From NCBI GenBank assembly GCA_017539885.1, contig JAFYCC010000095.1, forward strand, positions 1 through 49,599: a stretch of DNA of 49,599 bases, written 5' to 3'. This DNA is from Oscillospiraceae bacterium (GTDB lineage: Bacteria > Bacillota_A > Clostridia > Oscillospirales > Oscillospiraceae). Each line of letters begins with the position of its first letter. Positions within the stretch are counted from its first letter, which is position 1. This document shows positions 23,490 through 31,303 of the stretch, piece by piece. The notes beneath the pieces were generated by a model, which worked only from the letters and a program-made list of their open reading frames with translations, had not been told where the DNA came from and ran no database searches. A program made the position numbers and the translations under genes.

Positions 23490-25289
23490 TCAGCGGATGA
23501 CGAAGTCGCCGGACACGTATTTCGGAGGCACGACCGGGATCTGCAGGTAGGACTGGTACTGTCCGCCCGTGTGGAACACGTGCAGGCCGTCGCCGTTGTC
23601 GTCCTGATAATCCTGATGCCCGTCCTCATACCAGTCGGTATAGATGAAGTTGCCCGTGATCTCGACGGTCAGCTTCTCGCCCTTGTGCCAGATGCGTCCG
23701 TGCGGCCAGATCTCGATATCGACCGGGTACACGACGCCCTGCTCCATCGGCTCATCCTTCCTGTGCGCCTGCACAGGCTGGAAGTCGCTGCTCCACGTCG
23801 GGTCGAGCTCTCTGCGCGCGCCGCGGAAATAACCCCAGGCGCCGCGGTAGGGCTCCTTCATGCAGTCGACCGGCACATAGGTCCCGTCGGCCTTGTACTT
23901 CTTGACCCAGATGAACATATCCATATTGTCATAGCCGCGGCACTCAATGTTCATATGGAGTTTCATGTAGCCGGTGACTTCCGTATCCTCCTTGAAGGTG
24001 TAGGTGAACACGGCAGCATCGTCTCTCGGCTGCGTGACCATCTCGGACTCGGTGGCGACCTCCTCGTCCCCGATCGTTGCGCTCGCGGCATCCAGATACA
24101 GCTTGCGGTACTCCGTGCGCTTGATCGGGAACTCGTTCTCCTCCTTGTTGTGGATGAGATCGTAGCTGTGGGCATCCATCAGGTCGTAGCGTACGCGGGG
24201 CGTGAACTCCCAGCCGTTGCGCACGCCGCGGAGATAGCGGTCGTAGAAGCGGCGCAGATCTTCCAGGTTGTCCGGATTATAGGTATCCGGCCACTCCATG
24301 TCGCGGTGGATACGCAGCCACTTGCGCATCGAGCGGATACGCCTGAAGCCCTCGATGGAGCCGCGCAGATGGATGTGGCACCAGCCGGCGGCGACATAGG
24401 CGGGCACACGGATGTCCTTCCACTTCGGGATCTTGCTCTCCCAGTAAGCATCCATGTAGGGATGGAGCACCAGCATGTTGCAGGCGTCCTCCAGATAGGT
24501 ATTGCAGGCGACCGTATCCACGACGCCGTTGTTGAAGATGGGATTCGGAATACCGCCGCAGGCAAGGCTCTCGCGGTAGTGGTCGCCGGTGCCTTCCCAG
24601 ACGGCGATGCAGGCCAGATGCTCCGGCTGCTCAGCGGCGATGCGCCACTGCACCATGCCCACGCCGGAGTTTCCGAACAGACCGACGCGGCCGTTGCACC
24701 AGCTCTGCGCGGCAGCCCATTCGACGAAGTCCGCGCCGTCGCGGCCGTCCTGCGGGCCGAAGGTGTACACATCGCCCTCGCTGTGGCCGACGCCGCGCGG
24801 GTCGCAGTTGGCGACGGCGTAGCCGTGGCGGCACCAGTATGCGGGGTCGGCGGACTCGAACTTGGCCATCGTGGAGACCGTTCCGGGGGGCACGCCCATA
24901 AGCTTCCAGTCGTCCATGCCCTCGCTCGGGCGCTTGCCGAAGGGACCCCAGGAGACGATGACCGGCACGGGCTCGTCCGTCTTCGGGCGATAGATATCCA
25001 CATAGATCTTCGTGCCGTCACGCAGCGTGACGCACTCGTCCTGCATGCAGAAGATGCCGTCTCCGCAGTCGTAAGTCCTGTGGTTCATCGGGCCGCAGAT
25101 GGAGAAGTTTCCGACTCTGCCTCCCTTGGCGCGGATCTCGTCGCACTCTGCGCGGGTCAGGCCGGGATGCCCTTTGCGGAACAGAACGTCCACCGTCTCG
25201 CCGCAGAGCTCTTCCGGGACAAATTTAAACAGGTCCTTGTTCTCCTCGTTAAAGGCGGTGATATGCGGGAATTCCTTCTGCTGCTTCAA
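23490..25289 (-). CDS. CocE/NonD-type (S15 X-Pro dipeptidyl-peptidase-like) hydrolase, copy 2
   Basis: 599 residues from a TTG start at 25289 (AGGAG 9 bases upstream). Same architecture as copy 1: CVTLRDGTKIYVDIYRPKT, NCDPRGVGHSEGD, GLFGNSGVGMVQW with the presumed nucleophile Ser208, and C-terminal jelly-roll VTGYMKLHMNIECRGYDN. It follows the acyl-carrier-like gene by 38 bases and the flavoprotein gene before that, so the flavoprotein, carrier and this hydrolase probably form one transcript from the promoter at 27.22 kb. Differences between the copies are scattered, mostly conservative. The role of two copies could be different substrates or dosage. Confidence 0.88.
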   Translation of the reverse strand: MKQQKEFPHITAFNEENKDLFKFVPEELCGETVDVLFRKGHPGLTRAECDEIRAKGGRVGNFSICGPMNHRTYDCGDGIFCMQDECVTLRDGTKIYVDIYRPKTDEPVPVIVSWGPFGKRPSEGMDDWKLMGVPPGTVSTMAKFESADPAYWCRHGYAVANCDPRGVGHSEGDVYTFGPQDGRDGADFVEWAAAQSWCNGRVGLFGNSGVGMVQWRIAAEQPEHLACIAVWEGTGDHYRESLACGGIPNPIFNNGVVDTVACNTYLEDACNMLVLHPYMDAYWESKIPKWKDIRVPAYVAAGWCHIHLRGSIEGFRRIRSMRKWLRIHRDMEWPDTYNPDNLEDLRRFYDRYLRGVRNGWEFTPRVRYDLMDAHSYDLIHNKEENEFPIKRTEYRKLYLDAASATIGDEEVATESEMVTQPRDDAAVFTYTFKEDTEVTGYMKLHMNIECRGYDNMDMFIWVKKYKADGTYVPVDCMKEPYRGAWGYFRGARRELDPTWSSDFQPVQAHRKDEPMEQGVVYPVDIEIWPHGRIWHKGEKLTVEITGNFIYTDWYEDGHQDYQDDNGDGLHVFHTGGQYQSYLQIPVVPPKYVSGDFVIR

Positions 25290-25327
25290 ATCGAATCACT
25301 CCTTTGTCTTAAGCTCGCGTACTATTA

Positions 25328-25579
25328 TCACTGCAGGCCGGTCAGATCGGACATGAACTCGGCCGCTTCCTGGAAGGTCTTGCAGCGCTTGAGCGCCATA
25401 TAGGGCACCTCGATCTCGTACTCATCCTCGAGCGCGGCGCTGAAGCGGACGATATCCGTGCTCTTGCACTGGAGATCCTCCTCAAAACGCGTCTCGCCGC
25501 TGAGCGTGCTGGGATCGACGCCGAGAAGCGCGGCAGCTCTGTTCTTGAGCAGTTCGATGACCTCTTCCACAAAACTCAT
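25328..25579 (-). CDS. Acyl-carrier-protein-like protein with altered DSL motif
   Basis: 83 residues, ATG at 25579 with GGAG 9 bases upstream. A four-helix acidic protein: EEVIELLKNRAAALLGV, TRFEEDLQCKSTDIVRFS, ALEDEYEIEVPYMALKRC, TFQEAAEFM. Ser40 sits where phosphopantetheine is attached in carrier proteins, but the usual DSL is KST, so the Asp that 4'-phosphopantetheinyl transferases recognise is replaced by Lys. No fatty-acid or polyketide synthase genes are nearby. It lies between a flavoprotein and a hydrolase gene, which suggests a dedicated carrier for a small acid. Whether it can be pantetheinylated is open. Confidence 0.82.
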   Translation of the reverse strand: MSFVEEVIELLKNRAAALLGVDPSTLSGETRFEEDLQCKSTDIVRFSAALEDEYEIEVPYMALKRCKTFQEAAEFMSDLTGLQ

Positions 25580-25594
25580 TGCTGTGTTCTCCTT

Positions 25595-27082
25595 TCAATC
25601 ATCATATCCGAGAGCATAACGACAGGCGTTCTCGCCGGCAATCCTGCCGGAGTTGACTGCGAAGCCCATTGTATTGCCGGGCAGATAGAAGTAATAGGTG
25701 CCGTTGTAGATGTCGCAGACGTCGCTGCCCGCGCCGTAAAGGCCCGGGATAGGCTCGCAATCCTGCGTGACCACCTGGAAATCGTGATTGATCTTGATGC
25801 CGCCGAGGCTGCCGTAGGCGCCGCAGATGATCCGGTATGCGTACAGCTTGCCTTCGAGCGGGCGCAGATAGCGGTGCGCCTTGCCGAAGTCGTCGTCGTA
25901 ATTCTCGCTGCAGACCTGATTGTAACGCTTGATCGTCTTGACAAGATTCTTCACCGGGATCCCGATCTTCTCGGCGAGTTCTTCAGGCGTATCCGCCGTA
26001 TAGCAGATATCCGGGAAATCCGCAGATGCCTTCTCCCAGACATTCTCGAAATCGTCGGTCGGATCTGCGTCAAACACCTCCGTCGGGAAGTCGATGCCCT
26101 CGGCACGGAAACGGTCGACTACGCTCTGGGAGATGATCGAGAAGACCGCCTTCCCCGGCTGGTAGTCGACGATGTTGCCGGCCACGGAGTTGTTCTGCAT
26201 GACGCTCTCGTCGCAGACGCGGTAACCGTTCTTGTTCACGACAAGGATGCTTCCCTGCTGGAACAGACGGCCCTGCGGGTACTCGCCGTAAGAAGAGCCC
26301 GGCAGCGGCAGATGCGTGATGCGCTCCATCTCCATGCGGCCACGGCCGGCACCGGCGGCCCAGGCCATTTTGATGCCGTCGCCCACGATGCCGGGAACCA
26401 TGAAGTCGATCATGTCCACACCCGGCCTGTACTCGTTGTTGAGCGTGTAGTTCGTATAATCCTTTACCATCTCCGGGTTGGAGCCGAAACCGCCGGTGGC
26501 GATGACGACCGCGCCGGCGAAGACCTCGTACTCCTCGCCGTCCGCCTCGCTGCGGGCGCGATAGCCGACGACCTCGTCGCCGTCCTTGAGGATCTCATAG
26601 ACCGGGGCGTCGAAATAGAACTGTACGCCCAGCTCCATCGCGCGTTCATAGAGCACCTTGTTCATGGCGCTTGCGCAGCGCGCGCCTGGCTTTCCGCTAG
26701 GCGGCATGACGACGTGCCAGGTGGCTTCGGACGTCGGGAAGTTCTTCATCGCGCCTGCGAACTGAACGCCCATGTCCTCCAGCCAGTCGATGGTGCTGCC
26801 GCTTTTCCAGATGTAGTTGTGCACCAGCTGGGCGTCAGCCTGCCAGTGAACGTAGTCCATGAAACGGCGGAAGACCTCTTCCTTGGTGATGCCGATCATG
26901 GTGCGCTTCTGGAGCTTGCTCTCCACGCCGAACGGGCCCATGCCCATATTGGCTGTGCCGCCGAAAGTGGACGCTTTCTCGAACACGATGACCTCCGCGC
27001 CGCCCTCCGCCGCAGCTACCGCGGCGCACAGTCCGGCAGGGCCTGCTGCAACGATGGCGACATCCGCTTCGAGTTGTTTCAT
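25595..27082 (-). CDS. FAD-dependent oxidoreductase (fumarate reductase/3-ketosteroid dehydrogenase type flavoprotein)
   Basis: 495 residues, ATG at 27082 with AAAGGAGG upstream. FAD Rossmann start DVAIVAAGPAGLCAAVAAAE (first Gly of GxGxxG is Ala) and FEKASTFGGTANMG. A mid-chain VIATGGFGSNPEMV and a C-terminal FAD segment GLYGAGSDVCDIYNGTYYFYLPGNTMGFAV with NSGRIAGENA. The cap domain lies between about 230 and 390. No signal peptide, FMN domain or haem site, unlike exported fumarate reductases. Likely reduces or oxidises a C-C bond alpha/beta to a carbonyl. First gene of the unit with the carrier protein and hydrolases. Confidence 0.88.
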   Translation of the reverse strand: MKQLEADVAIVAAGPAGLCAAVAAAEGGAEVIVFEKASTFGGTANMGMGPFGVESKLQKRTMIGITKEEVFRRFMDYVHWQADAQLVHNYIWKSGSTIDWLEDMGVQFAGAMKNFPTSEATWHVVMPPSGKPGARCASAMNKVLYERAMELGVQFYFDAPVYEILKDGDEVVGYRARSEADGEEYEVFAGAVVIATGGFGSNPEMVKDYTNYTLNNEYRPGVDMIDFMVPGIVGDGIKMAWAAGAGRGRMEMERITHLPLPGSSYGEYPQGRLFQQGSILVVNKNGYRVCDESVMQNNSVAGNIVDYQPGKAVFSIISQSVVDRFRAEGIDFPTEVFDADPTDDFENVWEKASADFPDICYTADTPEELAEKIGIPVKNLVKTIKRYNQVCSENYDDDFGKAHRYLRPLEGKLYAYRIICGAYGSLGGIKINHDFQVVTQDCEPIPGLYGAGSDVCDIYNGTYYFYLPGNTMGFAVNSGRIAGENACRYALGYDD

Positions 27083-27219
27083 GGTTTTCCTCCTTTTACA
27101 AACGGATACTGTCTTTCTATCCCCCGGGTCAGACGCGTCGGGGGCTGCATTTCGCGTTCGGACGATACGGCCCGTTCACCAGTGTCAGGCCGCCCGTTCC
27201 AAATCCATTATACATAAAA

Positions 27220-27248
27220 ATTATAACGCAACTTTAATGTTCTGTAAA
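27220..27248 (-). promoter_or_regulatory. Promoter of the flavoprotein-carrier-hydrolase unit
   Basis: Minus strand TTTACA (27248-27243), 17 bases, TATAAT (27225-27220), with AT-rich flanks, 138 bases before the ATG at 27082. Confidence 0.75.
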
Positions 27249-27279
27249 ACATTTTTTCACTGGAATCCTCTGTTTTTTC

Positions 27280-27317
27280 AAAAAGAACCGGCGAACGATC
27301 CGCGATCGTCCGCCGGT
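27280..27317 (-). terminator. Terminator after the ABC exporter genes
   Basis: ACCGGCG-x-ACGATC/GATCGT-x-CGCCGGT stem (27287-27317) followed on the minus strand by TCTTTTTGAAAAAA, 7 bases past the stop at 27324. Confidence 0.88.
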
Positions 27318-27323
27318 ATTCCT

Positions 27324-29384
27324 TTACTGCTGGAGTTCATATAACTTTTTATAAATACCGTTCATTTCCAGCAGCTGCTGGTGCGTTCCGCTCTCGCGGA
27401 TGCGCCCCTTGTGCATCACGATGATGTTGTCCGCGTGCTGGATCGTAGAGAGCCGGTGCGCGACCATGATGGTCGTGCGTCCCTCCATCAGAGTCTCCAG
27501 CGCGCCCTGAATGAGCTGCTCGGTCTCCGTATCGATGTTCGCCGTAGCTTCGTCCATGACAAGGATCCGCGGTTTATAGGCCAGCGTTCTCGCGAAGCTC
27601 AGCAGCTGGCGCTGTCCGGCGGATAGCGTCGAACCGCGCTCCGTGACAGGCTCGTCATACTGTGCAGGCAGGCTCTCGATGAAACGGTCCGCGTTCACCG
27701 CATGCGCCGCGGCACGTACGTCCTCATCCGTAATGCTTTCGTCCGAGAGCCGGATGTTGCTCTTGATGTCGCCGGTAAAGACGAACACGTCCTGCTGCAC
27801 CTGTCCGATGGCGCCGCGGATCTGCGACGTGGAGAGTTCGCGGATGTCGACGCCGTCGAGGAGGATCTGACCCTTCTGGATGTCGTAGTAGCGGCCGATC
27901 AGGTTCAGTATGGAGGATTTGCCGGCGCCGGTCGCGCCGACGAACGCCACCTTCTGGCCCGGTTCGATGACGAAGCTCACATCGCGCAGGACATAGTCCT
28001 CTCCCTCGTAGGCAAACCAGACGTTTTTGAATTCGATCCTGCCCTTGACAGAAGGCAGAACCGTGGGATTCTCGGGCTCCTTGATGGGATTCTCCTCGTC
28101 AAGGATCGTAAAGATCTTTTCCGCAGAAGCCAGCGCGTTCTGCAGTACGGAGAACGTCTCCGCCAGATCCTGGATCGGCTCGAAGAAGGACCGGATGTAA
28201 CTGGAGAACACGTAAAGTGTGCCGAGGGTCAGCGTGCCCGCAAGCACGCTCACGCCGCTACGCCAGAGGATGACGGCAAGTGCAGCGTTGGACAGGAAGG
28301 CGATCACGGGACGGAATACGGACATGACCTTCAGCTCGCGCATCTGCGACTTGTACAGGTCGCCGGTGCGCTCCTTAAACTCGTCCGCCTTCACGTCTTC
28401 GCGGGCGAAGAGCTGTATGAGCTTCATGCCGGAGATGTTCTCGGAGAGGAATGTGTTGAGCGAGGAGACCTTCGTGCGCACGATTCGGTAGACCTTTCGC
28501 GCGAGCTTGCGAAACCACAGCGTCAGCACGAAGATGACGGGCAGAAACGCGAAGCACAGCAGCGCCAGACGCCAGTTCTTGCCCAGCATCACGATGGCGT
28601 AGCCGAGGATGAGCACGGAATTGCTGAAGAGATTGATGATCACCTGCGTGTACATCTGGTTGAGCGATTCCACGTCGTTGGTCACGCGCGTGACGATGCG
28701 CCCGACCGGATTCGTGTCAAAGAAGCGCGCGTGCAGCGTATGGACGTGCTCAAATACCTCCTGCCGGATGGTAAAGATCACATCCTGACCGAGCTTCTGC
28801 AGCAGATACTGCCGCGTCAGGTCGCAGGCGACCGTGATGAGCAGCACGATCGTATAAATGAGAGCGATGCGTTTGATGCCGCTGTAGTCGCCGCGGCGCA
28901 GCGTGACGAGTTCGTCATGGCTGAGCAGCCTGCCGCGGTATTCGCTGCCGGACGGCAGCCGGACGGTGAGCGTCCCGTCAGAGACGGAGACGTCCTCAAG
29001 CTCTTCCGCGGCGGCGGCGGAGAGCTCGTCCTTCTGCGCGGGATCCAGATCCCGGACGAGGTAATACTGATCCCCGTAGTAGACCATCAGCGCCCAGGCC
29101 TGCGCCTTATCCGCGTCATAGTGTCTGGACAGGTACAGCCCGTCGAACTCGAATTCCGCGTCCGCCGCGTCGACGTAAGCATAGGGGTGGTTGTAGCCCT
29201 CGATGTAGTCGTCGATGGCGTCGCCGATCAGGATCGGACGGTAGAGATTGAACGCGGTTGAGAGCAGCACCAGCACGAGGCAGAGCGCCGCGACGCGCAG
29301 ATGCGGCTTCATATAGCCGAACAGCCGCTTGAATACGTTCCCGTGGTAAGCGGTCTCCAGAACTTCTTCCTGCATTCTTGCCAA
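27324..29384 (-). CDS. ABC exporter half-transporter with canonical ATPase and large TM1-TM2 insertion
   Basis: 686 residues from TTG at 29384 (AGGGGG 10 bases upstream; the ATG at 29375 is too far). Type IV exporter fold: TM1 (VAALCLVLVLLSTAFNL), then an extracytoplasmic insertion of about 110 residues (IEGYNHPYAYVD... to LRRGDYSG) rich in acidic and aromatic residues. The remaining helices follow, then the ATPase: Walker A GATGAGKSS, Q-loop, signature LSAGQRQLLS (SAGQ in place of SGGQ), Walker B ILVMDEATANID with the catalytic Glu, and H-loop AHRLST. Pairs with the next gene, 14 bases upstream, as a heterodimer of the BmrCD/LmrCD/TM287-288 kind. Export of drugs, lipids or peptides is possible. 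Confidence 0.88.
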   Translation of the reverse strand: MARMQEEVLETAYHGNVFKRLFGYMKPHLRVAALCLVLVLLSTAFNLYRPILIGDAIDDYIEGYNHPYAYVDAADAEFEFDGLYLSRHYDADKAQAWALMVYYGDQYYLVRDLDPAQKDELSAAAAEELEDVSVSDGTLTVRLPSGSEYRGRLLSHDELVTLRRGDYSGIKRIALIYTIVLLITVACDLTRQYLLQKLGQDVIFTIRQEVFEHVHTLHARFFDTNPVGRIVTRVTNDVESLNQMYTQVIINLFSNSVLILGYAIVMLGKNWRLALLCFAFLPVIFVLTLWFRKLARKVYRIVRTKVSSLNTFLSENISGMKLIQLFAREDVKADEFKERTGDLYKSQMRELKVMSVFRPVIAFLSNAALAVILWRSGVSVLAGTLTLGTLYVFSSYIRSFFEPIQDLAETFSVLQNALASAEKIFTILDEENPIKEPENPTVLPSVKGRIEFKNVWFAYEGEDYVLRDVSFVIEPGQKVAFVGATGAGKSSILNLIGRYYDIQKGQILLDGVDIRELSTSQIRGAIGQVQQDVFVFTGDIKSNIRLSDESITDEDVRAAAHAVNADRFIESLPAQYDEPVTERGSTLSAGQRQLLSFARTLAYKPRILVMDEATANIDTETEQLIQGALETLMEGRTTIMVAHRLSTIQHADNIIVMHKGRIRESGTHQQLLEMNGIYKKLYELQQ

Positions 29385-29398
29385 GTTCCGTCACCCCC

Positions 29399-31165
29399 TT
29401 ACTCTTCCAGCTCAAGCTGACGCTCGAGCTGCTGCTTTTCCGCCATGGTACGGAAAATGCCGTCGGGGATCGCCATAAGCTCGTCGTGGGTGCCGTATTC
29501 GACCATGCGGCCCTCTTCGAGCACAAGTATATGATCCGCGTTCTGCACGGTGGAGACGCGGTGGGCGATCATGATGGTGGTCTTCCCCGCGCGCATGCGT
29601 TTGAGATTGCCGAGGATCGTCTCCTCGGTATCCGTGTCAACAGCGCTCAGGGAGTCGTCGAGGATCAGGATCGGGCTGTCCTTCAGGAGCGCGCGCGCGA
29701 TGGAACTGCGCTGTTTCTGCCCGCCCGAGAGCGTAACGCCGCGCTCGCCGACGACAGTCTCGTATTTGTCCGGGAAATCCATGATGTTGTCGTGGATATC
29801 CGCAGCGACGCAGGCCTCCTCGATCTCCTCCGGCGTCGCGTCCAGACGTCCGAAGGCGATATTTTTGCTGAGCGTGTTTGAAAACAGGAAGTTGTCCTGC
29901 GGCACGTAGGCGATGCCCTCCCTCAGCGTACGGAGCGGGATATGCCGCACATCGTGACCGTCGAAGAAGATTTTTCCTTCGGGCACTTCATAGACGCGGC
30001 ACAGAAGATTGACGAGCGTCGTCTTGCCCTCGCCCGTGCGCCCCATGACGGCGAGCGTCTCACCTTTTTCGACATGCAGCGTCAGGTCGCGGATCTTCTC
30101 CGGCAGATCTTCCCGGTAGGCGAATGTCAGATCCCGGATCTCGATCTCGCCCTCGAGGCAGTCTACGTCGTCCAGCTCTGCGCCGTCAAAGACCTCGGGA
30201 TTCTCCTCGAAGACCTCGTGGATGCGGTCGAGACCGGCGTAGCCCTGCGAGAAATAGGTAATGCTGTCGCCGAGGGCCAGCATAGGCCAGACGAGCGAGC
30301 CGATATAGGAGTTGAAGGCAACGAACTTGCCGAGGGTCATCTCTGCCGTGATGGTCAGATAACCGCCGTAGATGATGGCAATGACATAAGTCACGCCGAT
30401 GAGGAAGCGCAGGATCGGGCCAAAGGCCGCGTCCATCTTTACTACGTTCATCGTCGCCCGTCTCTTGCCCTCGTTCACCGCACGGAAGCGCTCGGCCTCC
30501 CGCTTTTCCTGAACGAAGGCTTTGATGACGCGCTCGCCGGATACGCTCTCCTGAACCTGATCGCTCAGTTCGGCAAAAGCTTTCTGCATCTTGGCATAGC
30601 GCTTTTCAATGGCGTCGCCGAAGAAGTATCCGAACACGGCAATCACGGCCATCGGGATCAGGGTATAGAGCGTCAGCTTGACGCTGACATAGGTCATCAT
30701 GCGGTAGAGCACCATGATCGACATGACCACGGAGTCGAATGCGGAGACTATGACCGGTCCGACGGCCATGCGGATGGCCTCCAGATCATTGGTGAAGTAG
30801 CTCATCAGGTCGCCGGTCTTGTGGGAATGGTAGTAGTTCTGCGAAAGTGTCTCGAGTTTTTCGAACATCTGATCGCGCAGATTCCGCTCGATCTTTCGCG
30901 CAGTACCGAAAATGAAATAACGCCAGCAGAATCGTCCGAGCATGACAGCAGCGCCGCACAGCAGGATCTTGCCCGCCAGCAGCAGTATGCCCCGTGCGTC
31001 GAGCACGTGCGCGGCAAGCCCGTCCGTGATCTCGCCGGTCAGCTGCGGGATGAACAGGCCGACCCAGTCCACGATATACAGCATGGCGATGCCGAACACG
31101 TAGCGCAGCGCATACTTCTTCAGCAGCGGCCTCAGTATTCCTTTCCGTTTCAGTATTTTCTTCAT
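29399..31165 (-). CDS. ABC exporter half-transporter with degenerate Walker B
   Basis: 588 residues from ATG at 31165 (GGGAG upstream). Six membrane helices (YVFGIAMLYIVDWVGLFIPQ first), DLMSYFTNDLEAIRMAVGP as the typical coupling region. ATPase: Walker A GRTGEGKTT, signature LSGGQKQRSS, Walker B ILILDDSLSAVD with Asp instead of the catalytic Glu, and IAHRVST. In heterodimeric exporters one member normally has such a non-catalytic Walker B, and this fits: its degenerate site would be completed by the SAGQ signature of the partner. First gene of the pair, from the promoter at 31.2 kb. Confidence 0.9.
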   Translation of the reverse strand: MKKILKRKGILRPLLKKYALRYVFGIAMLYIVDWVGLFIPQLTGEITDGLAAHVLDARGILLLAGKILLCGAAVMLGRFCWRYFIFGTARKIERNLRDQMFEKLETLSQNYYHSHKTGDLMSYFTNDLEAIRMAVGPVIVSAFDSVVMSIMVLYRMMTYVSVKLTLYTLIPMAVIAVFGYFFGDAIEKRYAKMQKAFAELSDQVQESVSGERVIKAFVQEKREAERFRAVNEGKRRATMNVVKMDAAFGPILRFLIGVTYVIAIIYGGYLTITAEMTLGKFVAFNSYIGSLVWPMLALGDSITYFSQGYAGLDRIHEVFEENPEVFDGAELDDVDCLEGEIEIRDLTFAYREDLPEKIRDLTLHVEKGETLAVMGRTGEGKTTLVNLLCRVYEVPEGKIFFDGHDVRHIPLRTLREGIAYVPQDNFLFSNTLSKNIAFGRLDATPEEIEEACVAADIHDNIMDFPDKYETVVGERGVTLSGGQKQRSSIARALLKDSPILILDDSLSAVDTDTEETILGNLKRMRAGKTTIMIAHRVSTVQNADHILVLEEGRMVEYGTHDELMAIPDGIFRTMAEKQQLERQLELEE

Positions 31166-31206
31166 AGGATCTCCCTTCGGGGGCAAAAAACATGCGTACA
31201 GTGGCA

Positions 31207-31235
31207 ATTATAGCGAATGCTGTAAGGAAATTCAA
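31207..31235 (-). promoter_or_regulatory. Promoter of the ABC exporter pair
   Basis: Minus strand TTGAAT (31235-31230), 17 bases, TATAAT (31212-31207), 42 bases before the ATG. Confidence 0.78.
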
Positions 31236-31258
31236 TGCCCATTTTAGTGCATAAAGAA

Positions 31259-31283
31259 ACCGGCAGACTCAGCATCTGCCGGT
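31259..31283 (-). terminator. Terminator after the ApbE-like gene
   Basis: ACCGGCAGA (31259-31267) pairs with TCTGCCGGT (31275-31283), then TTCTTTATG on the minus strand. Confidence 0.8.
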
Positions 31284-31303
31284 CATCCTTCGTCATATCG
31301 AAA

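Larger units (their letters stand above)
21593..25289 (-). repeat. 1.8-kb tandem gene duplication
   Basis: Two 600-codon genes in the same orientation encode proteins of identical length that agree at most positions from end to end, and long stretches of DNA are also near-identical (for example around the GFGRxR-free RSMRKWLRIHRDMEWPDTYN segment). The flanks are unrelated. A direct duplication that kept both reading frames open and both TTG starts. Confidence 0.9.

Noticed and set aside
23433..25403. 656-codon + strand open frame opposite the second hydrolase
   Set aside because: Antisense; a matching open frame opposite the first copy exists only because the two genes are duplicates.
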